Source: 21-14-0-10-47-8 sp966211795
Lineage (GTDB): Bacteria > Bdellovibrionota > Bdellovibrionia > Bdellovibrionales > Bdellovibrionaceae
DNA length: 64,000 nt
Direction: 5' to 3'
NCBI GenBank assembly: GCA_966211795.1
Contig: CBIHNW010000002.1
Span: 62,001-126,000, forward strand
Positions within the stretch are counted from its first letter, which is position 1; each line of letters starts with the position of its first letter. A program made the translations under genes and the position numbers. Positions 1 to 7,267 of the stretch are shown in pieces. The notes beneath the pieces are model-generated. The model was not told the origin of the DNA, did not search any database, and saw only the letters and a list, made by a program, of their open reading frames with translations.

Positions 1-325
1 CGGATTTCGAATCGTATTTCGAGCTCCAGAGAATGATCTCGAAAAGAAGCGGCAGCAAATCGAGCCCTTTTTCGGTCAAGGCGTATGTGCTCTTTCGCCC
101 ATCGGCTGCGTCCGCTTGTTTCTTCAGGATCCCTTCGGCTTCCAAGTGTTCGAGCCGGGTCGCCAGGATATTGGTGGCAAAGCCCTCTTCGGACTTGAGA
201 AATTCGCCGTAAGTTTTTTTCCCGCGAAAAATCATGTCCCTTAGGATCAACAGCGACCATTTGTCACCGAAGGTCTCAAGTCCAAAATTGATCGGACAAT
301 GGGAACGAAGGTCTTTTTGGCTCAT
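1..325 (-). CDS. HxlR-family winged-helix transcriptional regulator (partial)
   Basis: Reading the minus strand from the ATG at 325 gives about 108 residues before the window edge, so the C-terminus is missing. The N-terminus starts MSQKDLRSHCPINFGLE and continues with GDKWSLLILRDMIF and a wing-like segment ending in a DGRKSTYALTEKG motif. That Cys-Pro start followed by a GKW-type helix is the HxlR signature. Family members are small homodimeric repressors or activators that often sense thiol-reactive electrophiles through the N-terminal Cys; here Cys10 could play that part (inference). The gene is divergent from the GFA/EthD pair, and a perfect inverted repeat lies between them. Family call is firm; the ligand is unknown. 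Confidence 0.9.
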   Translation of the reverse strand, partial: MSQKDLRSHCPINFGLETFGDKWSLLILRDMIFRGKKTYGEFLKSEEGFATNILATRLEHLEAEGILKKQADAADGRKSTYALTEKGLDLLPLLFEIILWSSKYDSKS

Positions 326-341
326 ATTCAGACTGTAGCTT

Positions 342-366
342 ATTCACTTGCATTTTGCAAGTGAAT
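342..366. promoter_or_regulatory. Perfect inverted repeat, probable HxlR operator
   Basis: Arms ATTCACTTGC (342-351) and GCAAGTGAAT (357-366) are perfect reverse complements around a 5-bp ATTTT spacer. The repeat lies 16 bp before the HxlR start and 49 bp before the GFA start, where both divergent promoters must be. This is what an autoregulating HxlR dimer would bind. The role is inferred; the repeat is directly visible. Confidence 0.7.
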
Positions 367-415
367 CGTTTATCTTGAGAATGCAGTCAACTGACCAATC
401 GAGAGGAAATCAGGC

Positions 416-766
416 ATGCAAACCATCAAGGGATCTTGTCACTGTGGTAGCGTTCAGTACGAAGTGAGAGCCGAAATCAAGAATGCGATCGAGTGCAACT
501 GCTCGATGTGCGCGAGGAAAGGTACGATCCTGGCGATGGTTCCCGCGGATCAATTCACCCTGATCTCGGGCGAGAATGCTTTGTCAAATTACCAGTTCCA
601 TAAAAAAGTCATTCACCACACCTTTTGCAAAAACTGTGGCGTCACCCCGTTCCTGACGGGAAAAGATCAAAGTGGCAATATCATGAAAGCCATCAACGTT
701 CGCTGCCTGGAAGGCGTCGATGCGAAAACGCTGAACATCACCCAGATTGACGGCAAGTCGTTCTAA
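416..766 (+). CDS. GFA/CENP-V family zinc-binding protein
   Basis: A 116-residue protein with the cysteine layout of the GFA (glutathione-dependent formaldehyde-activating) fold: CHCG near residues 8-11, CNCSMC near 27-32 and CKNCG near 71-75. Together these would hold two zinc ions. The name comes from Gfa of Paracoccus, but most short members have no shown activity, so a formaldehyde role should not be assumed. The start has GAGGAAA upstream. It is followed 17 bp later by an EthD-like gene and is divergent from the HxlR regulator, so the pair is likely an HxlR-controlled electrophile or redox response unit (inference). Confidence 0.88.
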   Translation: MQTIKGSCHCGSVQYEVRAEIKNAIECNCSMCARKGTILAMVPADQFTLISGENALSNYQFHKKVIHHTFCKNCGVTPFLTGKDQSGNIMKAINVRCLEGVDAKTLNITQIDGKSF

Positions 767-783
767 CAAAGGGAGAGAAGCTT

Positions 784-1092
784 ATGGCACGAATGGTCGC
801 CGTCTACAAACAGCCTCAAAATCCGGAAGCCTTCAATCGACACTATTATGATGTCCACGTTCCCCTCGCGATGAAAATCCCGGGCCTTCAAAAATATGAA
901 GTCAGCAAAGGGCCGGTGCTATCGACGACAGGTCATTCGGCTTATCTGGTGGCGATCATTTATTTTGAAAACATGGCTGCGTTGAAGGCCGGATTTGCTT
1001 CACCCGAAGGCAAGGCCTGCGCCGAAGACCGAAAGATCCTGGCCTCGAATGACGATGTCCAAATCTTTATCTTCGACAGTCAGGAAAACTGA
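784..1092 (+). CDS. EthD-family protein
   Basis: This 102-residue protein matches the EthD dimeric alpha/beta-barrel family. The diagnostic segment is PEAFNRHYYDVHVPLA at about residues 13-28, followed by a PGLQKYEVSKG strand. EthD was first described as an accessory of ethyl tert-butyl ether degradation; most relatives have no known substrate. It has a GGGAGAAG ribosome binding site and follows the GFA gene by 17 bp, so the two are probably co-transcribed. No catalytic residue can be assigned from sequence alone. Confidence 0.85.
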   Translation: MARMVAVYKQPQNPEAFNRHYYDVHVPLAMKIPGLQKYEVSKGPVLSTTGHSAYLVAIIYFENMAALKAGFASPEGKACAEDRKILASNDDVQIFIFDSQEN

Positions 1093-1137
1093 GGACCGGG
1101 AACCACGCCCTCACACGACGCCACCGTTCCATGATCT

Positions 1138-2013
1138 CTAGGGGCCGAGAAATTCTTCGATCAAACCGGCCGTCCATTCCGGAGCGTGGCTGCCCTCTTT
1201 CGCTGACAGAAGCTCGCCTAGAAACTGACCGTGGGCTCCGGGCAAGATCGCGAGCCTTGAATTCGAAATCAGACGAGTGAGCTCGACCGCGTGCTCGGGC
1301 TTCGTGACGTCTTGATCTCCCGCCATCACCAAGGTCGGCGCCTGAATGGACTTCACTTCATTATCCGGAATATCTTTGAAATGCTGAATTCGCTCGATGT
1401 CTTTCTCGCACATCGTCTTGAGCTTTTGTGGATCTGGATTCACTTTCAAAAAGGCGTCTTTCAAAGGTTGGGGCATGGTCTGGAAATTGGCCTTTTCCAT
1501 TGTGCTCCATAGCCATGATTGCGCGCCACTTCGCTTTGTCATGTAAGAGACAAAGATCAATTTGCGAATTCGATCCGGGTGATGGATTGCAACCTGCATT
1601 GCCACGCCGGCGCCATTGCTAAAGCCCAAGATATCGGCTTGCTTCACTTTCAGAGCATCCAGCAGACCGACAACATCTTCAGCCGATGTTTCGGCACGAA
1701 AGGGCTTATCACGATCCGTCGTTCGGCCGTGCCCCTGCTCTTCCAGCGCGATCACGGTTCGGTGGCGCGAAAAAATCGGAAGCAGCTTGCTGTAGGTGAC
1801 CTCAATTGTCGATCCACCACCATTTAATAAGACAAGCGGAATGCCTTCGCTTGCACCATGAATTTCGTAATACATTTTGATGCCGTTGACCGCGGCGAAT
1901 CCGCTTTTCACCAAGGGCTGCGCGGGCATCTCGGTGGAATGAACCGGCGTCGTGCATGAAGATAAAAAACCGGCAAAGACAATCGCTAATAAAAAAGATG
2001 GAATACGTTTCAA
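1138..2013 (-). CDS. Alpha/beta-hydrolase lipoprotein
   Basis: A 291-residue alpha/beta-hydrolase. The N-terminus is a lipoprotein signal, MKRIPSFLLAIVFAGFLSSC, with the lipidated Cys at 20, so the enzyme should sit on the periplasmic face of a membrane. The fold is marked by an NGGG oxyanion segment, EEQGHGRTTD, the nucleophile elbow GFSNGAG, an acid in MAGDQD and a catalytic His in GAHGQF. The substrate is unknown; relatives include esterases and peroxidase-like hydrolases. It stands alone, with 268 bp of uninformative sequence (2014-2281) between its start and the next gene. Confidence 0.88.
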   Translation of the reverse strand: MKRIPSFLLAIVFAGFLSSCTTPVHSTEMPAQPLVKSGFAAVNGIKMYYEIHGASEGIPLVLLNGGGSTIEVTYSKLLPIFSRHRTVIALEEQGHGRTTDRDKPFRAETSAEDVVGLLDALKVKQADILGFSNGAGVAMQVAIHHPDRIRKLIFVSYMTKRSGAQSWLWSTMEKANFQTMPQPLKDAFLKVNPDPQKLKTMCEKDIERIQHFKDIPDNEVKSIQAPTLVMAGDQDVTKPEHAVELTRLISNSRLAILPGAHGQFLGELLSAKEGSHAPEWTAGLIEEFLGP

Positions 2014-2281
2014 TTTTCACCTCGTTTTTTAATTTCCAAGACGCAGTCCTTTGAGAACAAAGAGACGATCTGCGATTTCGAAAAGTGCAAATATCGAGAC
2101 CGCCATCAGGGCTGGCATTTTTTCATACATTTTCGTCTCGCTTCGAAGCTCTAACATCGATTTCTGTCCTCGTCCTTTGTTGGCTCATGATATTCTAATT
2201 AACGAAGAGGACACAACTTTGAAATCGCGAGATCTTACGCGCGCTCTGCTTTTATTTCTCAGCCAGTGTCACGCCGTAGCC

Positions 2282-3049
2282 TTACGGAATTTGAATGCTT
2301 GAGATTTTCTCGAGATAATCGAGCAAATCTTTTTGAACCTGCAGATCATCGGCTGCGGGATTCGACTTGGCCTTCTTTTTGTGATGAAAGTATTGGCCCG
2401 AGACCTTCGCTTCGGCATCGCCGCTGACCGCGAGCCAAGCTTGGGTTTCGGCTCCTTGATCGAGATTATCGGGAGCCCCCGCACCACCCATACGGGTCGG
2501 CACCCACCCTGGGTTCACGGCATTCAAAAAATTTTCTGGCCATCGACGTGCCAGGGCTTTCATTAAAACGACGTCCCATAATTTTGAATCCGAATAGGCT
2601 TGCATCGTGTCCCAGGGCCGTTCTTTCCACTGCGGGTCTTCCAGGTTCGCTTGGCCACCGAGATGCATTCCGGAGCTCATGTAGATCAAACGTTCAGGAC
2701 GATCGATCAACGCCGTCAACACATAGGGCGCTAGCACATTCACCGCAAAGAGTTTGGTCACGTGATCCGCCGTCTCGCTTCGATTTGGCACCTGAAAGAC
2801 ACCCACATTGTGGATGACGGCATTGAATTTTCCCAAATTGTTCACTTGCTGGGCGATGGATTTCATTCCTAGCAATGTCGAGACATCGCCCAGCACGACT
2901 GCCTCCGCTTTCGGCAAAGTGGCCTTTGTCTGTCGCGCACGTTCTTCATTTCGAGCGTGCAGAACCACTTGGTGACCCATCTCAATCAGCTTTGCACCTG
3001 CCAGATGTCCCAAACCTTCTGACGAGCCCGTGATAAATATTTTTGCCAT
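2282..3049 (-). CDS. SDR-family NAD(P)-dependent oxidoreductase
   Basis: A 255-residue short-chain dehydrogenase. The cofactor loop TGSSEGLG is at residues 7-14. HNVG stands in the NNAG position, and the catalytic pair YSDSK (YxxxK) is at about 152-156, preceded by a serine in MSSG. The C-terminal tail carries a Lys-rich HHKKKAKSNP segment seen in the SDR group that acts on small carbonyl compounds. A cupin gene lies 64 bp upstream on the same strand, and a LysR remnant lies beyond it. This arrangement suggests a formerly LysR-controlled detoxification operon. Substrate unknown. Confidence 0.9.
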   Translation of the reverse strand: MAKIFITGSSEGLGHLAGAKLIEMGHQVVLHARNEERARQTKATLPKAEAVVLGDVSTLLGMKSIAQQVNNLGKFNAVIHNVGVFQVPNRSETADHVTKLFAVNVLAPYVLTALIDRPERLIYMSSGMHLGGQANLEDPQWKERPWDTMQAYSDSKLWDVVLMKALARRWPENFLNAVNPGWVPTRMGGAGAPDNLDQGAETQAWLAVSGDAEAKVSGQYFHHKKKAKSNPAADDLQVQKDLLDYLEKISSIQIP

Positions 3050-3113
3050 ACAACCCTCTTCATCATTTTTTTCAATTGAAACCGAAGCCGTAAGAGATCA
3101 ACCGACAAGCGCT

Positions 3114-3563
3114 TCATTGCGCGGCTGGTGAAAGATATTCTTGGTCGCTGACTTTCTCCATCCACTCGACAACTTTGCCATTCTGCGCTTCTTGAATCGC
3201 CGTGTGTGTCATGGCGGACGTAGGCGCTGCTCCATGCCAATGTTTCACGTTTGGCGGCGTCCAGATCACATCACCTTTTTGGATCTTGCGCACCGGCTTT
3301 CCCCATTCTTGAATCAAGCCCGATCCTTCGGTCACCACCAGAAGCTGCCCCTTGGGATGAGTGTGCCAGGCCGATCGCGCGCCCGCTTGAAATCCCACCG
3401 CCGCACAGCTTAAGCACGAAGGCTCTTCCCCCTGAATCAATGGCGTGACCTTGACGGTGCCGGTGAAATATTCCGCAGGCCCTGGATTGGAAGGAAGATC
3501 AGCAGGCTTTAGAACCTTCATCGCTTTTTTATTTTCGGTTTCGACGGTGAGATTGGCTGACAT
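3114..3563 (-). CDS. Cupin-domain protein (carboxymuconolactone-decarboxylase-associated type)
   Basis: A 149-residue single cupin. Motif 1 is WHTHPKGQLLVVTEG, with the His pair and the following residues of the metal site. Motif 2 is PPNVKHWHGA, which supplies the last His. Short cupins with the GARSAWHTHP pattern are common beside SDRs, alpha/beta-hydrolases and LysR regulators, where their function is usually unproven. An AGGAG-type site (from GAATCAGAGGAGAATCAT) precedes the start. It is transcribed with the SDR downstream and is divergent from the decayed LysR gene. Confidence 0.88.
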   Translation of the reverse strand: MSANLTVETENKKAMKVLKPADLPSNPGPAEYFTGTVKVTPLIQGEEPSCLSCAAVGFQAGARSAWHTHPKGQLLVVTEGSGLIQEWGKPVRKIQKGDVIWTPPNVKHWHGAAPTSAMTHTAIQEAQNGKVVEWMEKVSDQEYLSPAAQ

Positions 3564-3598
3564 ATGATTCTCCTCTGATTCAAATCAAGACTTTCTCT

Positions 3599-3850
3599 TT
3601 GCAAGAGACAAGCCTTAGCGCCCACGATATGCTACTCAGCACGATGACCCAGGTTGAGCCGCACAAGTCAAAAGCGAAAGCGCCGAGAAATGCCCTGATC
3701 GAAGAGCATCTAAAGTCGGGCCGACTGGAAACCGTGCTGAACTCTTATGTTGCAACCAGCACGGGATATTATTTATATTACCCGCAGCGATCGCAGGTGC
3801 AACCGAAACTCAGGGTCTTTATCGAATACCTGAAGCAAGCGCGAAAATAG
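3599..3850 (+). pseudogene. Remnant of a LysR-type regulator (C-terminal end only)
   Basis: An open frame of 83 residues from a TTG. From about residue 28 on it reads like the end of a LysR effector-binding domain: ALIEEHLKSGRLETVL, then GYYLYYPQRSQVQPKLRVFIEYL. A full LysR protein is about 300 residues, and the helix-turn-helix and most of the sensor domain are absent. The first 25 residues match nothing I recognise. Its position divergent from the SDR/cupin pair is where an intact LysR activator normally sits, so an internal deletion probably removed the regulator. It could still be translated, but it cannot bind DNA. Confidence 0.75.
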
Positions 3851-3885
3851 AAAAATCGTGTCCTTCGAAATAAGAGGCAAGAGAT

Positions 3886-4110
3886 ATGAAAAACGAAAAG
3901 CCAAAAGCAGATAAAAATCAATTCATGGGAATGCCGATGAACTGGGATCGCAAAAATATTTTGAAAACTTTGTGGAATGCAGATGATGACCGTTTGTTTC
4001 CGCCCAAAAGTTTCGGTATCGGTTGGACAATGAACTTTCATGCGGTTTTAAGAGCCGCCGGAATTTTGAAAAAAGACAAGCGTCCCCGCTCTTCATCTCA
4101 AGCAGATTGA
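3886..4110 (+). CDS. DUF5808-domain small protein
   Basis: A 74-residue protein with a Lys-rich start and then WDRKNILKTLWNADDDRLFPPKSFGIGWTMN (about 20-50). The D-x-R-[LV]-x-x-P-K-x-F-G-x-G-W-T-x-N pattern is the DUF5808 core, which is often appended to membrane proteins. No membrane segment is present here, so it is probably a soluble stand-alone version. The ribosome binding site GAGGCAAGAG lies 6 bases before the ATG. Function unknown. Confidence 0.65.
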   Translation: MKNEKPKADKNQFMGMPMNWDRKNILKTLWNADDDRLFPPKSFGIGWTMNFHAVLRAAGILKKDKRPRSSSQAD

Positions 4111-4241
4111 TTTTCACGATTCCCTGCAACACGCCCCCGGCAGCAAAGACGCTGACAAGTCAGCTCGGACCATCGGCCAGTTTGGGGTGCATAACTTTTT
4201 GTTGGCTATATCTCTCTCTTACACCCCTCTAAGCTAGGGGT

Positions 4242-5276
4242 ATGAAAATTCTCAACTCTGACCTTCAATCTGCAGTTCAAAAAGGCATCATCAGTTCCGA
4301 GCAAGCAACCCAGCTCTCGCTGCATTTTCAGTCTCTGCGTCCCCACCAGGCGCGCTTTCAGGGACTGCATGTCTTGTACTATTTTGGCGGCGTTTTGATT
4401 CTGGCATCCATGTCTTGGTTTTTAACCACGGCCTGGAGCAACGGTCTTGCGGTGATGCTGATCTCAGCATTGTTTGGGTTGGGTTACATCGTGGTGGGGA
4501 ATTCGCTGTGGCGTCAGGAAAATCTTAAAATCCCTGGCGGTCTTCTGATCACGGCGGCCGTGGCGTTGACCCCCGTTTTTATTTATGGCTTTCAAGTCAC
4601 GACCGGCTTATGGATACAAGAAACGCCTTCTGACTATCACAGCTATCACATGTGGATCAAAGGCAGCTGGTTTTTTATGGAAGTCGGCACCATAATCGCA
4701 GCTTTGATCGCACTTCGTTTTTATCGTTTTACGTTTATCACCTTTCCGCTCGCGTTCACTCTTTGGTATATGTCGATGGATTTATTCCCGCTGATTTTCG
4801 GCCAGGATGACTTTAATTATGAAAATCGCAAAATCGTCTCCTGCGTTTTCGGGCTGATCGTTTTGATTGGCTCTTATTTCGTCGACAAAAAGTACAAAGA
4901 CATCGACTTTGCTTTTTGGACCTATCTTTACGGCATGCTCGCTTTTTGGGGCGGCCTTTCGATGATGGACAGCAACAGCGAATTGAACAAGCTGATCTAC
5001 TGCCTGCTCAATGTCGGCTTTATCGGTCTTGCCGTTTATCTGCGCCGGAAGGTCTTCCTTGTTTTCGGCTTTATTGGGGTCTTTGGCTACATCAGCCACT
5101 TGGCCTATAAGTTTTTTAAAGACTCTTACGCTTTCCCGATCGTGCTCGCCGTCCTCGGTCTCGTTATTGTTTATGCGGGAATCAAATACCAAAAGAACAA
5201 AGAGAAGTTTGAATCCTACGTCGAGGGCTTGCTGCCAACATTTCTCATGAAATGGCGCCCCGAAGAACGAGCCTGA
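4242..5276 (+). CDS. DUF2157-like multi-pass membrane protein
   Basis: A 344-residue protein. A soluble N-terminal helix (MKILNSDLQSAVQKGIISSEQ, 'DL..av..GiIs.eQa' pattern) is followed by about nine hydrophobic segments from residue 44 onward, for example LYYFGGVLILASMSWFL and GLAVMLISALFGLGYIVVG. The N-terminal pattern plus the many membrane helices resembles the DUF2157 group of predicted inner-membrane proteins with no assigned function. It stands alone: preceded by a TACACCCCT stretch, and followed by a 126-bp gap with nothing recognisable. Confidence 0.7.
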   Translation: MKILNSDLQSAVQKGIISSEQATQLSLHFQSLRPHQARFQGLHVLYYFGGVLILASMSWFLTTAWSNGLAVMLISALFGLGYIVVGNSLWRQENLKIPGGLLITAAVALTPVFIYGFQVTTGLWIQETPSDYHSYHMWIKGSWFFMEVGTIIAALIALRFYRFTFITFPLAFTLWYMSMDLFPLIFGQDDFNYENRKIVSCVFGLIVLIGSYFVDKKYKDIDFAFWTYLYGMLAFWGGLSMMDSNSELNKLIYCLLNVGFIGLAVYLRRKVFLVFGFIGVFGYISHLAYKFFKDSYAFPIVLAVLGLVIVYAGIKYQKNKEKFESYVEGLLPTFLMKWRPEERA

Positions 5277-5402
5277 GTGACGGCTCCGGGCAAAGGCACT
5301 TGCCCTTTCAAGAAGGGCATGCACCCCCCCGAATGCATCAGGACATAGACTGGAATTTTTGTGGAACTGAATCCTTCTCCAATCAAAATGCGAGCGCGGT
5401 TC

Positions 5403-5804
5403 CTAAAATAAAATCTGGGTCCGCAGATTTTCGGGCGCGACTTTTTCAGGATCATCCAGGAAAAGATTCAGATACTTTTTCTGGCCTGGGCATTCTTTCA
5501 TGACTTTCTTATACGCGTCTCCCAAAGTTTTGTAAGGGCCGCGGTGTTCGTACATTTGAAAATCACCGCTGACATGAATGACGTCATCGCGATTTTCTTT
5601 TGGCTTTTCCACCTCGACGCCGATCCAACCGAATCCAAATATGCTTCCGGACTCGAGAATCGGTCCGTGCGTTTCTTTTTTCCGCAGTCCCGCAGCTTCG
5701 GCTTTGGCGTAGATTTTTTTATAAGGCACAAGAACCGGAATAAAAAAAATGTAGAAGCCACTGGTCTTAAAGTAATAACCGTCGAGCTTTTTTTTCTCAA
5801 ACAT
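5403..5804 (-). CDS. GyrI-like small-molecule-binding domain protein
   Basis: A 133-residue protein with the layout of the GyrI-like/effector-binding (AraC_E_bind, SOUL-like) fold. A strand-rich N-terminus is followed by YEHRGPYKTLGDAYKKVMKEC and a C-terminal segment, YLNLFLDDPEKVAPENLRTQILF, whose 'dP..vppe.LrteI' ending is typical of the family. A hydrophobic patch (YIFFIPVLVPY, about 18-28) could associate with membrane. It is the last of four closely spaced minus-strand genes led by an ArsR repressor, so it may bind the ligand handled by that operon (inference). Confidence 0.72.
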   Translation of the reverse strand: MFEKKKLDGYYFKTSGFYIFFIPVLVPYKKIYAKAEAAGLRKKETHGPILESGSIFGFGWIGVEVEKPKENRDDVIHVSGDFQMYEHRGPYKTLGDAYKKVMKECPGQKKYLNLFLDDPEKVAPENLRTQILF

Positions 5805-5808
5805 TTGG

Positions 5809-6210
5809 CTACGCCTTTCCTTTTGATTTCTTAGCAGACACTTTCCTTTTTTTTGAAACCTTTGGTTTCGCTTTTTTCTCTAACACCGAGCATTGAGCAT
5901 GCGCCTTTGCCGCCCACTTTTTCAACTCACCGGTTTTCTGGTGAAAGCTTTCCGGAACCAAAACCCAGTGGGCCATTTGCATAGGGCCTGCTTTCCAAGG
6001 CGCTGATCCGGAGAGACTCATCAATGTTTGATAAGATTTTTCGTCTGGCAGCTTCAAACCAATGCGTCCGTGTTTCCAAACCAAGGCGAAGACATTTCCA
6101 TTTACCCAAAGCGCATGACAGCCGAACATCTTTTTATCCGTGACCTGACTGAGCCCTTTGGCGGCTGCCGCCAAAGCTTTTTCAAGTTCAGCAATGAATT
6201 CATGAGCCAT
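5809..6210 (-). CDS. TfoX/Sxy N-terminal-domain protein
   Basis: From the ATG at 6210 this is a 133-residue protein. I chose that start because it follows the upstream gene's stop directly; a longer frame runs 8 codons into that gene. The core MFGCHALWVNGNVFALVWKHGRIGLKL is the TfoX N-terminal domain, and the C-terminus is a Lys/Ala-rich tail (KKAKPKVSKKRK). Stand-alone TfoX_N proteins are common next to ArsR regulators and glyoxalase or SRPBCC genes and are not competence regulators. The basic tail suggests nucleic-acid contact, but that is only inference. Confidence 0.82.
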   Translation of the reverse strand: MAHEFIAELEKALAAAAKGLSQVTDKKMFGCHALWVNGNVFALVWKHGRIGLKLPDEKSYQTLMSLSGSAPWKAGPMQMAHWVLVPESFHQKTGELKKWAAKAHAQCSVLEKKAKPKVSKKRKVSAKKSKGKA

Positions 6211-6211
6211 T

Positions 6212-6541
6212 TTATTTTCCGAAGGCTTGCGCAAAGTGTGGAAATAGGTTTTTGGCTTCGCTCAATTGCTCGAGTTTTCCAAAATCACAAACCATCGCCA
6301 TGGCTTCCCAGATTTGGGCGACCGCTGGATGATCGTGCGCCTGCAGAGCTTTTTCGCGAGAGGCCCATTCAAAAATTTCAAGCACCGTGCCGTCCTCTGC
6401 ACGTCCGATAAAGGGAGCGCGCTCGGTGGTCAGGCCGTACTCTTTCAGAACCGGAAAATGTTTTTGGACCAACACATCCAACTCGGCTTGCTTCCCAGCT
6501 TTGGGCCGGTACAGGGCGATCACCACTTCGGATTTACTCAT
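6212..6541 (-). CDS. Antibiotic-biosynthesis-monooxygenase-like (ABM fold) protein
   Basis: A 109-residue ferredoxin-like dimeric alpha/beta-barrel protein. It starts with EVVIALYRPKAGKQAELDVLVQKHFPVL and has a central EIFEWASREKALQAHDHPAV segment typical of ABM/quinol-monooxygenase-like proteins. The catalytic residues of ActVA-type enzymes are not conserved clearly enough to name a reaction. Its start overlaps the ArsR stop by 8 bp, which indicates translational coupling, and it is followed at once by the TfoX-like gene. Confidence 0.78.
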   Translation of the reverse strand: MSKSEVVIALYRPKAGKQAELDVLVQKHFPVLKEYGLTTERAPFIGRAEDGTVLEIFEWASREKALQAHDHPAVAQIWEAMAMVCDFGKLEQLSEAKNLFPHFAQAFGK

Positions 6542-6854
6542 GACTTTTCTCCTTTTCGAACCATTTCAACCAGCCCCCAACGACACGCTGGAGTCTCTGG
6601 CGGTTTAAGATGTAACGTCGTTCGCGACCCACTTTTTCAACTTGAATCAGACCAGCCGCTTCAAGGACCTGCAGATGTCGGGTCATCGTCGGCCAGGCAC
6701 AATGGAAGCGCTCGACAATTTGTCCCGCCGTCATCTCGCCCCCACGACCGAGAAGCACCACCAATACACGTCGTCGCGCTTCGTGAGCCAAGGCACCGAA
6801 GACCAGGTCAAATTCTTCCAGCTCAAGCTCTGCTTTCCCTTTGCTCACATCCAT
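6534..6854 (-). CDS. ArsR-family transcriptional repressor
   Basis: A 106-residue winged-helix protein. After an acidic leader come FGALAHEARRRVLVVLLGRGGEMTAGQIVERF, then the recognition helix WPTMTRHLQVLEAAGLI and the wing GRERRYILNRQRL. No metal-binding ELCVCDL motif is present, so this is the non-metal ArsR/SdpR-type group often found with SRPBCC, ABM or TfoX partners. It heads a four-gene operon. An inverted repeat overlapping its start codon is the probable operator, so autoregulation is likely. Confidence 0.9.
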   Translation of the reverse strand: MDVSKGKAELELEEFDLVFGALAHEARRRVLVVLLGRGGEMTAGQIVERFHCAWPTMTRHLQVLEAAGLIQVEKVGRERRYILNRQRLQRVVGGWLKWFEKEKSHE

Positions 6855-6879
6855 TATTTAGCTATTTGGCTAAATGATG
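6852..6879. promoter_or_regulatory. Inverted repeat, probable ArsR operator
   Basis: Arms CATTATTTAGC (6852-6862) and GCTAAATGATG (6869-6879) match at 10 of 11 positions around the spacer TATTTG, with ATTTAGC/GCTAAAT perfect. The left arm contains the ArsR start codon on the minus strand. A-T-rich ATTTAGC-type dyads are usual for this ArsR subgroup. Autorepression is inferred. Confidence 0.65.
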
Positions 6880-7031
6880 TCAATGACCATTTTCCCCTTA
6901 TGAACCTGGGACAACAATGTCTTCGCGACAACCTTTATCATCGACAGGACAGCAGCTCTCTTTTCGCTTGATGGTGTTTATATCGAGCTGTGAACGAGGC
7001 GAACCGACGCAACTTCGATGACGGTGGCGCT

Positions 7032-7115
7032 CATCCATGATCTTGGCCGTTGGTACACAGCAATATCGGCGCTTCAAGATAACATGGCATACCAACGGTC
7101 AAGATCGTGGATGGA
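7032..7115. repeat. Palindromic intergenic element, copy 1
   Basis: An imperfect hairpin in the 413-bp gap 6855-7267. The left arm (7033-7056) and the reverse complement of the right arm (7087-7113) share the core ATCTTGRCCGTTGGTA with few differences; the loop is about 30 bp. The same sequence recurs at 42079-42163 and as a half copy at 60532-60585. Outside this element the gap holds only the ArsR operator and nothing else I can identify. Confidence 0.75.
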
Positions 7116-7267
7116 CACGTCTGCGGACTTTCAATTCATCTTCAATTGAAATCCACAACCTTCGCATCCATTGGACACAAGCATGTCAGCGCGTTTCCAC
7201 CGTCGGCTTCCGCAGGGACTGAATCTCGTCCATAGGCATCGTGCTTTTTTGTTCGCCATAGAGTTCA

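Noticed and set aside
2051..2302. 83-codon plus-strand frame in the 2014-2281 gap
   Set aside because: No ribosome site or family pattern, and it runs antisense into the end of the SDR gene.
4782..5324. Long minus-strand open frame (180 codons) opposite the membrane protein gene
   Set aside because: It lies antisense to a well-formed multi-helix protein, has no recognisable domain and no ribosome site.
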